From JAHCHL01 sp964546835 (GTDB lineage Bacteria; Armatimonadota; Fimbriimonadia; Fimbriimonadales; ATM1): a stretch of 36,398 nucleotides of DNA. The notes beneath the pieces are model-generated. The model had not been told where the DNA came from, ran no database searches, and saw only the letters and a list, made by a program, of their open reading frames with translations. The stretch spans positions 1 to 36,398 of the forward strand of contig CAZJKW010000005.1 of assembly GCA_964546835.1 (NCBI GenBank). The letters are read 5' to 3'. Both the position numbers and the translations under genes were made by a program. Numbering within the stretch: position 1 is the stretch's first letter; each line of letters begins with the position of its first letter. Shown here piece after piece: positions 23,717-32,259 of this stretch.

Positions 23717-25690
23717 TTACTCCATCGTCAATCGAATTGCATTGACAACCCGTTCCGTATCCGGCAAAGCAGTGTATTCATACACTGGATTAAATCCAAT
23801 GTGAACGTCCCCTTTGCTTACCAATTGTGGAGGCGAAATAAACGAATCCCAAGTTGCAGGGTTCGATGTCATCTCCTGAATAATCATTTGACCGACGCTA
23901 CAAGTGATTGAATCTTCTTGTATCACAACAAGGCGACCGGTTTTCTCAAGTGATTTTGCAACGGTCGCTTTGTCCCACGGAACGATTGAAATCAAATCAA
24001 TGATTTCCACAGAAACTTCATCCTTCAATTGCTCTGCAGCTTCTTCCGCTTGTTCAATGGTGTTGCCCCACGTGACAACAGTCACATCGCTACCTTCGCG
24101 CCATATTTTCGCTTTACCAAATCCAAGCGGTTCGGTTCCACCTTCCGGGACCATAATTTGTTGTCTAAATCGGTGCTTCGGAATCAAGATTACACTTGGG
24201 TCTTCGGCTTTCATTGCTGTCCACATGATTGCCGCCGCATCTTGTGGTGTTGTCGGAATTGCAATTCGAATTCCGGGTGTATGTGCTATGGCGGCTTCAT
24301 TTGCCTGACTGTGCCACAACGAACCTCCCGGCAGATAGGCACCGTAAGGAGCATAAATAACTAAAGGACATGGCCACTGATTAAAACTCCTCCAACGTAT
24401 CGTTGCAATGTTATTAACCAATTGACTCCAACCGGGACCCACAAAATCAATAAACTGCAATTCAAATACCGGCTTCATTCCATAACAAGCCATTCCACAT
24501 GCAACACCTACAATCGTTGCCTCTGCAAGAGGCGAATTAAACACCCGTTTTGGATGCAAGGTGCTCAAACCATCCGTTAACTTGAAAACACCACCTTTCG
24601 GGTCTTCAATATCTTCGCCAAAAAACACATACTTACTGTCTTGATCAAGTGCAACCTTAAATGTGTGATTAAGTGCATCCACCATTCTCCAGTTTCTGCC
24701 CCCTTCTAACGGAGGTGCTTCTGCCGGCGGCTCTGGACCAAACAAGTAATCATAAGTTTCTTCCGCTCTTGGGTCTTCTGCATTTTCGCCCTCAATGTAA
24801 TCTCTGTCAACCGAATCTTTTATTTCATCCTGAATTTTTTCCCAATCCTTTTCAGTCAATTCGCCGGATTGGATTAATTCCTGCGCCAAGACCACGATTG
24901 GGTCTCGCTTCATCATTTCATCAATTTCTTCTTGACTTCGATACACCCTATGGTCATCGCTACTTGTGTGACTGCTTAACCGATCTAAATCACACCAAAG
25001 AACCGTCGGTCCGTCCCCGCGCCTTGCTCTTTCAACCGCTTCAGCGCCGGCTGCATAAACTCTATCCGGATGTCTTGCATCCACCTTAACAATTAAATCT
25101 TTGTCAAAAACCCCTAACTTGAATGGATTAAATTTGTCGGTGTTGGTTGAAATACCATACCGGTTATCTTCCATGACGATTAGCATCGGAAGTTTTTCTT
25201 GAACTGCAAATGCAATCGCTTCATAACATTCGCCTTGTCTGCTGGCTGCATCTCCCATCGTCGCTAAAACAACGCTGTCTTTTTCTTCCAATTGCATCGC
25301 CCATGCAGCCCCACAAGCTGGCAACAAGTTGCCTCCGGTTGGTGTTGGAACACTCCAAATATTCTTTTCCCGATTGCTGTAATGACCGGGCATTTGTCTG
25401 CCACCGCTGCTGCTATTGCGTTTAGCAAAGTACGCATAAGCCATTTCAAGATTGGTCATTCCTTTTGCAAGCAAAATCGCCCTATCTCGATAGTACGGAA
25501 AAATGTAATCGTCATCCCGCAAACTAAGTGTAAGCGCAGCGAGCGCTTCATGCCCCATGCCGGAAACCTGAAACCATCCTTTGCTCTGCCTGAGCAATAC
25601 GCCCTCACGTCTGTCGCCTTCGCGGCTCAAAAACATGAGTTTCAGAAAGTCAAGTTTGTTATAAGTACGCTCGGATGAAATGCTCGCCAT
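23717..25690 (-). CDS. Fused 2-oxoacid dehydrogenase E1 (alpha-beta), branched-chain type
   Basis: The 657-residue product joins both E1 subunits. Residues 1-325 are E1 alpha with FPYYRDRAILLAKG, the thiamine-diphosphate motif GDAASRQGECYEAI to MEDNRYGIS, and SHTSSDDHRVYRS of the phosphorylation-loop region. An acidic linker follows (EGENAEDPRAEETYDY). Residues 335-657 are E1 beta: VFFGEDIEDPKGG, FNSPLAEATIVGVACGMA, HSQANEAAIAHTPGIRIAIPTTP and the C-terminal transketolase-like domain. It decarboxylates a branched 2-oxoacid or pyruvate-like substrate and acylates an E2 lipoyl domain; no E2 or E3 gene is in the window. The motif has GDA where GDG is classical. The start is ATG at 25690. tRNA genes lie upstream on the same strand. 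Confidence 0.92.
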   Translation of the reverse strand: MASISSERTYNKLDFLKLMFLSREGDRREGVLLRQSKGWFQVSGMGHEALAALTLSLRDDDYIFPYYRDRAILLAKGMTNLEMAYAYFAKRNSSSGGRQMPGHYSNREKNIWSVPTPTGGNLLPACGAAWAMQLEEKDSVVLATMGDAASRQGECYEAIAFAVQEKLPMLIVMEDNRYGISTNTDKFNPFKLGVFDKDLIVKVDARHPDRVYAAGAEAVERARRGDGPTVLWCDLDRLSSHTSSDDHRVYRSQEEIDEMMKRDPIVVLAQELIQSGELTEKDWEKIQDEIKDSVDRDYIEGENAEDPRAEETYDYLFGPEPPAEAPPLEGGRNWRMVDALNHTFKVALDQDSKYVFFGEDIEDPKGGVFKLTDGLSTLHPKRVFNSPLAEATIVGVACGMACYGMKPVFELQFIDFVGPGWSQLVNNIATIRWRSFNQWPCPLVIYAPYGAYLPGGSLWHSQANEAAIAHTPGIRIAIPTTPQDAAAIMWTAMKAEDPSVILIPKHRFRQQIMVPEGGTEPLGFGKAKIWREGSDVTVVTWGNTIEQAEEAAEQLKDEVSVEIIDLISIVPWDKATVAKSLEKTGRLVVIQEDSITCSVGQMIIQEMTSNPATWDSFISPPQLVSKGDVHIGFNPVYEYTALPDTERVVNAIRLTME

Positions 25691-25720
25691 TTGGAATCAG
25701 GAACCTCGCCATTGAAGTTC

Positions 25721-25736
25721 GGGCGGCAAACCGCCC
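25721..25736. other. GC hairpin GGGCGG-CAAA-CCGCCC before the E1 gene
   Basis: A perfect 6-bp G+C stem with a 4-nt loop lies between the tRNA genes and the E1 start. No T-run follows on the minus strand, so it is not a standard terminator. It might mark the end of the tRNA transcript or simply be a leader structure. Confidence 0.4.
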
Positions 25737-25766
25737 GGGCTAACGAAATTATACCGGTGACTTAAG

Positions 25767-25841
25767 TGGAGCCTTTGACGAGATTCGAACTCGTGACCTT
25801 CCCCTTACCAAGGGGATGCTCTACCCCTGAGCTACAAAGGC
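25767..25841 (-). tRNA. tRNA-Thr (anticodon GGT)
   Basis: On the minus strand the sequence folds as a cloverleaf: acceptor GCCTTTG/CAAAGGC, D-arm GCTC...GAGC, anticodon stem TCCCC/GGGGA with loop TTGGTAA, five-base variable region and T-arm ACGAG-TTCGAAT-CTCGT. The 3' CCA is encoded (25769-25767). Anticodon GGT reads ACC and ACT threonine codons. It lies 10 nt downstream of the tRNA-Tyr gene and is probably cotranscribed with it. Confidence 0.96.
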
Positions 25842-25851
25842 ATTAGAACGA

Positions 25852-25937
25852 TGGTGGGGAGTGTAGGATTCGAACCTACGAAGGCGTTCGCCGGCAGATT
25901 TACAGTCTGCTCCCATTGGCCACTCGGGCAACTCCCC
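25852..25937 (-). tRNA. tRNA-Tyr (anticodon GTA), type II with long variable arm
   Basis: The minus strand gives acceptor GGGGAGT/ACTCCCC, anticodon stem GCAGA/TCTGC with loop CTGTAAA (anticodon GTA), a long variable arm (CGGCGAACGCC) and T-arm GTAGG-TTCGAAT-CCTAC. The 3' CCA is encoded at 25854-25852. The long variable arm is normal for bacterial tRNA-Tyr. Confidence 0.96.
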
Positions 25938-25969
25938 AGTCGGGCGCAAGTTTTACCCCAGAGCAGGCA

Positions 25970-27712
25970 CTAATCTTGTCTTAACCATTGGTTTCGCAGG
26001 TCTTTTTGGGCCTGATTTGCACCTGCCATTTCCACAATGCGACGAACCGTTCGCGTGCCGGCAACGGGCAAAATTTCGGTTTCAACAGTTTCCTCTCCCT
26101 TTTTGATTTTGAATTTTATCGGTACGCCGACTTTGGCTGATGAAATTAACTTGTTAATTGCCAATTCCAATTCTCGGTTATTGGTTAAAGGTAACAAAAC
26201 TCCGTCAGCTCCAACAATCAGGTCACCCATTTTGATATTGCTAATCGAATTCGAAACACGAGTCACTCTTGCTCCACCATCAGGCCTGACCCCCCGCATG
26301 GAAATTCCAATGTCAGCAAACTTCTCATCAACATCTTTAAACTCAAGTCCCATTTTTGCCAATTGAGCATCCACCGGCAAATCCCCGGGTTGCATAACCC
26401 ATTGATCATAAATCGAGCCCATTTCGGCACCTCCAAACCGTATTAACTGGTATCGAATCTCCTCTTCTTCAAAACCCGGCTTATTATTTTTGCAAATCTC
26501 ATAAAGTGCCTTAGTAACGTCATCGAGCGAGTACTTTCCATTCGTGCGATATCGCAATTCAATATCCAAACATAGTCCAAGTACCCAGCCAGTATTGTAA
26601 TAACTAACCAATAGACCGTTACTGTTGCCTCTACCGTTGTTGGCTTCCCCCACCCGAAAACTGCTCATATACGGGCTAATCTGCAACCGGCCCGGATTGG
26701 ATCGAGTCGTATTCCAGTTATTGACAGTACTTCGATAAAAGAAATTTCTATCAAACAGCCCCCCGCGCAATAACAACAAATCCGCGTAATAATCCGTAAC
26801 ACCTTCGAGCCACCACAATGCTCCGGTTTTCGGTAAGTTCAAATAGTCAAATGGTCCCAATACTCTTGAACGAATCCGCTTTACATTCCAAGCATGAAAA
26901 TGTTCATGACTACAAACCGTTTGAACCCCTTCGCCAAAACCGGAGGCCAATGTAATTTGAGTGCTGGATAAATGTTCAAGTCCTCCTCCACCGTCAACTC
27001 TATCTGTTACCGAAAAATGCCATACATATTTGTCGTAAGGCAATCCGCCAAAAAACTTCCCTTGTGTTTCATGGATATTTTTCAGCAATTTTCGCACTTT
27101 GATAATGTCAACGTCATTTCTGGCAGCGCCACGATAAGCAACAAAAATGGGTTTGCCCGCTGCACTAAACTTATCCTCTCGATATTTGCCGATGGTTGCA
27201 GGGTTGTCAGTAAGCACATCATAATCAGTTGCATCAAATCGGTTCCCTTTACCGTTTAGTCCAATTGCAATTTTCCAATCTTTAGGCGCATTAATGGATA
27301 GATCACATCGCTCGTTCTTTCGCCCAACGACGTATACATAGCAACTCGGTCCGCTATAGTGCAAAATTTCATCCTGAATCTGAGTCTTCACGGAATAGCT
27401 AAAGTTCACCTGCTTTGCATCCCTATTGCTAACTGCCCAAGTGTTATCATCCACTTTTTGCACTCCAATATCATCGCCCTTCTCATTTTTGGCAACCACA
27501 TTCAAAATTCCTGCTCTCATATTTGCCAAAACATAAGACCCCGGAGCCCAATTTGGGATTTGAAATTTTAGGTTGGACAAATTTGAATCAACCGAAACCT
27601 TAATGTCGAGTTCTGAATTCGGTACGTCAACGGTTACCGAATAATCCACCGAAGCCCAGCAAGCCGCTGCCCCAATCAATCCCAAAATCAGAGAAAAACC
27701 TTTCTTTATCAC
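25970..27712 (-). CDS. M61 glycyl aminopeptidase-family protease with PDZ domain
   Basis: The 580-residue product has a signal peptide (MIKKGFSLILGLIGAAACWAS). An N-terminal beta domain carries NWAPGSYVLANMRAGI, matching the family's P-x-W-x-P-G-x-Y-like segment. The catalytic domain has the HExxH zinc site HEHFH (His269, Glu270, His273) directly followed by AWNVKRIRS, diagnostic of M61. GALWWLEGVTDYYADLLL supplies the third ligand Glu. A PDZ domain lies at about 455-555 (ISMRGVRPDGGARVTRVS, IKMGDLIVGADG). It is probably periplasmic and removes N-terminal residues or cleaves peptides. The start is GTG at 27712 with AGGA close upstream. It is monocistronic and divergent from the SDR gene. Confidence 0.93.
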   Translation of the reverse strand: MIKKGFSLILGLIGAAACWASVDYSVTVDVPNSELDIKVSVDSNLSNLKFQIPNWAPGSYVLANMRAGILNVVAKNEKGDDIGVQKVDDNTWAVSNRDAKQVNFSYSVKTQIQDEILHYSGPSCYVYVVGRKNERCDLSINAPKDWKIAIGLNGKGNRFDATDYDVLTDNPATIGKYREDKFSAAGKPIFVAYRGAARNDVDIIKVRKLLKNIHETQGKFFGGLPYDKYVWHFSVTDRVDGGGGLEHLSSTQITLASGFGEGVQTVCSHEHFHAWNVKRIRSRVLGPFDYLNLPKTGALWWLEGVTDYYADLLLLRGGLFDRNFFYRSTVNNWNTTRSNPGRLQISPYMSSFRVGEANNGRGNSNGLLVSYYNTGWVLGLCLDIELRYRTNGKYSLDDVTKALYEICKNNKPGFEEEEIRYQLIRFGGAEMGSIYDQWVMQPGDLPVDAQLAKMGLEFKDVDEKFADIGISMRGVRPDGGARVTRVSNSISNIKMGDLIVGADGVLLPLTNNRELELAINKLISSAKVGVPIKFKIKKGEETVETEILPVAGTRTVRRIVEMAGANQAQKDLRNQWLRQD

Positions 27713-27754
27713 AAGGTCCTATTCGTCATAAGGCCGCAAATATCCTGCTCTTGG

Positions 27755-27760
27755 TATCAT
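27755..27760 (+). promoter_or_regulatory. Putative -10 box TATCAT for leaderless gene 27768
   Basis: TATCAT spans -13 to -8 from the ATG at 27768, with CAAGGCA between. It would drive the dprE2/dprE1-like pair. Confidence 0.45.
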
Positions 27761-27767
27761 CAAGGCA

Positions 27768-28517
27768 ATGGCAACGCTTTGGAAAAGGGCAATCATTGTG
27801 GGTGCATCCAGCGGTCTTGGTGCAGAATTGGCTCGACAATTAACCGCTTCCGGCTGCTCCGTAGTACTATTCGGAAGAAGAGCCGACAAATTGAAATCTT
27901 TATGCCAAGAAATCAATGGTCAATCACAAAATCTCGCTTTTTCAATTGCAGCAGATGTGTTAGACCATGAATCCATTACTTCTCATTTTCAAAGTGCAAT
28001 TGACTTACTGAAGGGTCTTGACCTCTTTATCTATTCAGCCGGAATTATGCCAATCATTACCGAAACCGAATACGATTCCGAAAAAGATTCAAAAACAATT
28101 CGTACAAATTTAGAATCCGCGATACTTTGGACAAATTGCGCTGCAAAACGTTTTGAACGAGCAAAATCTGGAACCATCATTGGTATCGGCTCCGTTTCCG
28201 GTGACCGAGGACGACGCGGCTTTCCCGCATATTCAGCAAGTAAAGCAGGACTCGAATGTTATCTGGAATCGTTACGAAATAGATTATCAAAGAACAATGT
28301 TAGCGTCGTTACGATAAAACCGGGACCAATTCATACGGAAATGACCGAGCCATTAGGCAAGCGCCCCGGAATGATAAATGTCAACTCTGCAGCAACGTTA
28401 ATTCTTAAAGGGGCTTCCAAATTTTCTAAAACAGTTTATGTTCCCGCGAAATGGTATTTTGTAGCCCTTATCATTAGAGCACTTCCCTCCTTAATTATGA
28501 GGAAACTCAAGTTTTGA
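27768..28517 (+). CDS. Short-chain dehydrogenase, DprE2-like
   Basis: The 249-residue product is an SDR with the nucleotide loop GASSGLG (residues 12-18), the NAG-equivalent segment YSAGIMP, catalytic Ser in GIGSVSGDRG, and YSASK with the Tyr and Lys. The C-terminus (TVYVPAKWYFVALIIRALP, then SLIMRKLKF) is basic and amphipathic or membrane-associating and resembles the end of mycobacterial DprE2 as I remember it. DprE2 reduces decaprenyl-phosphoryl-2-keto-ribose to the arabinose form. The next gene, DprE1-like, starts 4 bp inside this one (TTGA overlap), so they are coupled. The order here is E2-E1, the reverse of mycobacteria. A generic SDR role is the alternative. A TATCAT box precedes the ATG. 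Confidence 0.85.
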   Translation: MATLWKRAIIVGASSGLGAELARQLTASGCSVVLFGRRADKLKSLCQEINGQSQNLAFSIAADVLDHESITSHFQSAIDLLKGLDLFIYSAGIMPIITETEYDSEKDSKTIRTNLESAILWTNCAAKRFERAKSGTIIGIGSVSGDRGRRGFPAYSASKAGLECYLESLRNRLSKNNVSVVTIKPGPIHTEMTEPLGKRPGMINVNSAATLILKGASKFSKTVYVPAKWYFVALIIRALPSLIMRKLKF

Positions 28518-29908
28518 ATCTTGTAAACGACAATCGCGAAAGCATCGAGGCATGGGGTATGTCATCCGCCAGTCTGTCCTATGTCTTCAGACCATCAACT
28601 TTGGACGGACTGATTCAAGCAATGCAAACCGCAATTGATAATCAAAAAACGATAGCATTCAAAGGTTCAGGATGCAGTTATGGTGATGTTTTTCAAAATT
28701 CCGAAAACGTAGTCATTGATTTAACTCGCATGAACCGCATTTTAGAATGGAATCCGGAAACAGGAATCATTTGCTGCGAACCCGGCGTGACCATCAAACA
28801 ACTATGGCAATTCATCATTGGCGACGGATGGTGGCCGCCGGTTGTCAGTGGCACCAGTCTCATTACGTTAGGCGGAGCCATTTCGGCCAACATTCATGGA
28901 AAAAATAACTGTTCCACGGGACCAATTGGCGATCACCTCGTCGAACTAAAACTACTTCTTCCAAATTTCGATCAAATCACTTGTTCTCGTGAAACAGATG
29001 CAGAACTCTTTCATGCAATTGTAGGTGGTTTTGGTCTGCTCGGATGTGTTACCGAAATAACACTCCAAATGAAACGCATTTTTTCCGGCAATCTCCTGGT
29101 GGAAGAACACTCCATCCCAAATTTATCGATTGCATTCGAGAAGTTTGAAGAGTTGACAAAATCATCTGACTATGTAGTTGGCTGGCTCGATGCTTTTAAT
29201 AAAGGTCGAGGGATCATCCACTCAGCAAATTATCTTTCGCCGGATGATGAGCCTCATCCTGAAGAAACTTTGAAACTCACCTCCCAAAATCTTCCGGAAA
29301 CAGTTGCTGGATGGATTTCAAGATCCAAACTAAGTTCGTTAATGAAACCGTTCGTTAATCAAATCGGCATGCGCTCCATCAATGCTCTAAAATATCGTAG
29401 CGGCAAAAGAAACAATGGCAAAAAATATCGTCAATCCCTTAATTCATTCAATTTTCTGCTTGATTCCGCGCCAAATTGGAAAAAGTCCTACTATCCAGCA
29501 TCTCTCATTCAATATCAACCCTTTGTTCCATATCAACATGCAGAAAAAGTTTTTGAACAACTGCTAAACATCAGCAAGGAAAGAGGTATGGTTCCCCTAT
29601 TGGCAGTGCTCAAAAAGCATCGCCAAGATGATTTCCTGCTATCACATTCCGTCAACGGATTTTCACTGGCTCTCGATTACAAAGTACGCGAAAAAGATAG
29701 AGAAAAAGCATCTCAAATGTTTCGAACTTTTAATGATATCGTCCTCAATGCTGAGGGAAAATTTTATTTTGCAAAGGACTCTGTGTTAACAAAAGGCATG
29801 CCAAGTCAATTCTTAGGTCAGGACACAATATCACGATTTAATCAAATCAAAAATAAGGTAGATCCAAACCATACTCTAACAAATGATTTATTCAAAAGGG
29901 TTTTCTAA
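28514..29908 (+). CDS. FAD-binding oxidoreductase, DprE1-like (ALO-type C-terminus)
   Basis: The 464-residue product has the FAD_binding_4 fold: FKGSGCSYGDVFQ, TGIICCEPGVTIKQLW, GTSLITLGGAISANIHGKNN (His128) and AIVGGFGLLGCVTEITLQ. The C-terminal part matches DprE1/ALO: VLKKHRQDDF, NGFSLALDY, FYFAKDSVLT (Lys421) and KNKVDPNHTLTNDLF. DprE1 oxidises decaprenylphosphoryl-ribose at C2 in the periplasm or at the membrane. Against the M. tuberculosis protein from memory, Lys421 matches the essential Lys418, while the benzothiazinone-reactive Cys387 corresponds to Ala386. It starts with TTG and overlaps the SDR gene by 4 bp. The actual polyprenyl sugar or alditol substrate in this organism is unknown. 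Confidence 0.85.
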   Translation: MNLVNDNRESIEAWGMSSASLSYVFRPSTLDGLIQAMQTAIDNQKTIAFKGSGCSYGDVFQNSENVVIDLTRMNRILEWNPETGIICCEPGVTIKQLWQFIIGDGWWPPVVSGTSLITLGGAISANIHGKNNCSTGPIGDHLVELKLLLPNFDQITCSRETDAELFHAIVGGFGLLGCVTEITLQMKRIFSGNLLVEEHSIPNLSIAFEKFEELTKSSDYVVGWLDAFNKGRGIIHSANYLSPDDEPHPEETLKLTSQNLPETVAGWISRSKLSSLMKPFVNQIGMRSINALKYRSGKRNNGKKYRQSLNSFNFLLDSAPNWKKSYYPASLIQYQPFVPYQHAEKVFEQLLNISKERGMVPLLAVLKKHRQDDFLLSHSVNGFSLALDYKVREKDREKASQMFRTFNDIVLNAEGKFYFAKDSVLTKGMPSQFLGQDTISRFNQIKNKVDPNHTLTNDLFKRVF

Positions 29909-29932
29909 AGGCGTCTTGGCCTTCGATAGATT

Positions 29933-30433
29933 TTAATGGGTCGGCGGCACCAATACGGTATCAATTACGTGGATAATGCCATTCGAAGTCCGAACATCAG
30001 TCGCCGAAACGGTTGCACTGTTCAACTTTACAACTTGCTTTCCGTTCACATGTTTGATTCGAACGTTGACACCTTTTCCGTTTAGCGTCGTGAAATACTT
30101 CAAACCAACAACAGTTGATGCAGGCACCTCACCTTTCACAACGTGATACAAAAGCACTTGCTTCAATAGCTCGTTATCATTCATCACAGCATCAAGAGTC
30201 GCCTTTGGCAATTTCTTAAACGCTTTGTCCGTCGGGGCCAATACGGTCAATTTGTCGTCCCCGGTCAATGCGTCAACCAATCCCGCCCTCTTTACAAGCG
30301 AAACCAGCGTATTAAATTCTCCTGCAGATATGGCGGTTTCAACAAGATTCTTACCGTTCGAAGCAGGCACGGCAAACACAGTTGTCAATGTAGCAATGGC
30401 AATGGCGGATACAAAAGAACGAAAAAGTTTCAT
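29933..30433 (-). CDS. Secreted fasciclin (FAS1) domain protein
   Basis: The product is a single FAS1 domain after a signal peptide (MKLFRSFVSAIAIATLTTVFAVPA). Family blocks are clear: AGEFNTLVSLVKRAGL, TVLAPTDKAFKKLP, LKQVLLYHVVKGEV (YH motif) and the final NGIIHVIDTVLVPP. FAS1 proteins are extracellular adhesion or matrix modules; a bacterial protein of this size is often a small secreted or surface factor. The start is ATG at 30433, 7 nt after a GGAG Shine-Dalgarno, rather than 21 codons further upstream. It converges on the DprE1-like gene and lies 82 bp downstream of the histidine kinase start side on the same strand, probably as a separate unit. Confidence 0.93.
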   Translation of the reverse strand: MKLFRSFVSAIAIATLTTVFAVPASNGKNLVETAISAGEFNTLVSLVKRAGLVDALTGDDKLTVLAPTDKAFKKLPKATLDAVMNDNELLKQVLLYHVVKGEVPASTVVGLKYFTTLNGKGVNVRIKHVNGKQVVKLNSATVSATDVRTSNGIIHVIDTVLVPPTH

Positions 30434-30515
30434 GTTTTCTCCAATTAGGATGTAGGTTATATTCGACACAACCGAAGGCCTGTCTCTCCCATCCAATAAA
30501 TTTTATAACGCCGGA

Positions 30516-32144
30516 TTAACCTAATTCTGTTGCATCTTTAGAGAAAATTGTTTCCGCCTTAACCCAATTCCAAGCATTCTGGAGAAAAATAGTCCCCCCG
30601 ATTGCCTTTGCCAGATTGTCGACTATCTTCAACCCAAGATGGCTATCCAAGGACAAATCAAAGTCATCCGGCAATTTATCTCCTGTATTGCTAACCACCA
30701 GACGAATCGAATGTCCCTCATCCTTTATAAACACGTTAACTTCGCCTTCTTCGGCCTTATGAAAACCATGCTCCAACGCATTCTGAATCAATTCATTCAA
30801 TATCAAAGCCACCTGCGTCGCCTGATTCATGCTCAAAGGTACATCGTCCCCAAATACCTGTAACTTAATCTGTTTATCCGGCGGCACTACCGCCTGTTGA
30901 TGGTGAGCAACTAATGCTTGAGCAACAGATTGCAAGCCAACACGATCCAAATCTTCACGCGACAAAAGGTCATGCACATTTGCAATCGCAACAATCCTTC
31001 CAATGCTATCCTGGACCACTTCCGAAACAGATTTATGCTCATTTTCAAAAAGTTGCAAACGCAAAAGCGATACCACTTGCTGCAAATTATTCTTAACGCG
31101 ATGATGCATTTCTTGCATTAACGTACTTCGTACTTGAAGTTTTGCGTGCTCGATTGCAATTGCCGCTTGCTTGGCTAGTGATTCAAGGGTTTTGATTTCT
31201 AAGGGGTTGAAATTTCTCGATTCTTCTGTATAACAAGTCATAACCCCAACAGCACGATCTCCAATCAAAAGTGGAACACAAACCATACCCTTTAAGCCTT
31301 GCTCTTCTGCCAAATCAACGCCAATGTAATCAACGGAACGCGTAACATCTTCAACAACCATACTCCGTTTTTCCAGAATCGCTTTTCCCGCAAAACTTTC
31401 GCCTACATGGATGCTTCGCTTTTTCTGATACGCAAAATTAGTAGATTGGGTAGCCCTTAAAACCAATTCATTGCGAGTCTCATCAAGCAATCGCACAGTT
31501 ACAACTTTGTAGTTAAGTCTTTCTGCGGTAAAGGAAACCAATAACTGCAATATCTCTTCTATGTAAGGACTCGAAGCAAGTTTTTCACTCACCTCACTCA
31601 CCGCCTCATAACGTTCAGCTGTCGTCTCTAAAGTCTCAACTTTTGTTTGATAACGAATCGCTCTCGCAACCTCTCCGGAAATCTTGCCAAGAATATCAGC
31701 ATCACTCTTGTCATAAATATTCTGGCGCCGAGTTCGAACGTTAATGACACCAATCAACTCGTCAGATGCAAACAAAGGAACGCAGAGCAAACTCTGAAAA
31801 CTCCGTTCATCCAATCCCGGATAATCTATAAATCGCTTATCCTTCCAGGGCTCTCTTGATATAGCAACCGGTTTCTTGTGTTGAGCAACCCAACCCGCCA
31901 ATCCGTCACCTGCTCGAATCCAAACACGGCCGACCTTCTCCGGCTCGTTCGTGTCCGCCCCCAAAGCAAGTCGACTTCCGGTTGAATCCAACAACAAAAT
32001 CTGAGCGGCGTCGGTTTTCGTCATACGCCGGGCAATTTCGGCAATTTCAGACAATGCTTCCGGTCCCGGTCCCAAACGGTCCAAGACTTCGCTTGTTCTC
32101 TCAAAAGCATCAATCAAGGCCTCTTTGTCGGCAATCTGCCTCAT
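30516..32144 (-). CDS. GAF-GAF sensor histidine kinase (HisKA_2 type)
   Basis: From ATG at 32144 the product has about 542 residues, no membrane span and three parts. GAF one (about 20-165) has AAQILLLDSTGSRLALGA, AGWVAQHKKPVAI and CVPLFASDELIGVINVRT. GAF two (about 180-325) has VVTVRLLDETRNELVL, AGKAILEKRSMVVEDV and CVPLLIGDRAVGVMTCY. The HisKA_2 box MQEMHHRVKNNLQQVVSLL has the phospho-acceptor His near 348, followed by an HATPase with ALILNELIQNALEHG and GLKIVDNL. It is a soluble kinase sensing a small ligand or redox state through the GAFs. No response regulator is adjacent. A GTG at 32240 would add 32 residues, but the ATG has AGAGG upstream. It is divergent from the GspF-like gene. Confidence 0.9.
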   Translation of the reverse strand: MRQIADKEALIDAFERTSEVLDRLGPGPEALSEIAEIARRMTKTDAAQILLLDSTGSRLALGADTNEPEKVGRVWIRAGDGLAGWVAQHKKPVAISREPWKDKRFIDYPGLDERSFQSLLCVPLFASDELIGVINVRTRRQNIYDKSDADILGKISGEVARAIRYQTKVETLETTAERYEAVSEVSEKLASSPYIEEILQLLVSFTAERLNYKVVTVRLLDETRNELVLRATQSTNFAYQKKRSIHVGESFAGKAILEKRSMVVEDVTRSVDYIGVDLAEEQGLKGMVCVPLLIGDRAVGVMTCYTEESRNFNPLEIKTLESLAKQAAIAIEHAKLQVRSTLMQEMHHRVKNNLQQVVSLLRLQLFENEHKSVSEVVQDSIGRIVAIANVHDLLSREDLDRVGLQSVAQALVAHHQQAVVPPDKQIKLQVFGDDVPLSMNQATQVALILNELIQNALEHGFHKAEEGEVNVFIKDEGHSIRLVVSNTGDKLPDDFDLSLDSHLGLKIVDNLAKAIGGTIFLQNAWNWVKAETIFSKDATELG

Positions 32145-32247
32145 TTGGCGGTTTGCCTCTTTGTCGCCGTACAGTTTGCTTGGCCAAGTTCGCTTTAACG
32201 GTCTACTTTTCAGGTGCAAGAAGTTACCTTGAGACCACACAGGTTAG

Positions 32248-32253
32248 TAAACT
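32248..32253 (+). promoter_or_regulatory. Putative -10 box TAAACT for leaderless gene 32260
   Basis: TAAACT at -12 to -7 from the ATG at 32260 has the same sequence and position as the box at 3417. The upstream region also holds the 5' end of the divergent kinase gene. Confidence 0.5.
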
Positions 32254-32259
32254 TCTGAT

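Noticed and set aside
25691..25766. Integration site next to tRNA-Thr
   Set aside because: No duplicate of the tRNA 3' end and no integrase nearby; the flanking gene is ordinary metabolism.
29908..29923. Small hairpin (AAGGC/GCCTT) between the DprE1-like and fasciclin genes
   Set aside because: Only five base pairs, no T-run, and it overlaps a stop codon; not enough for a terminator call.
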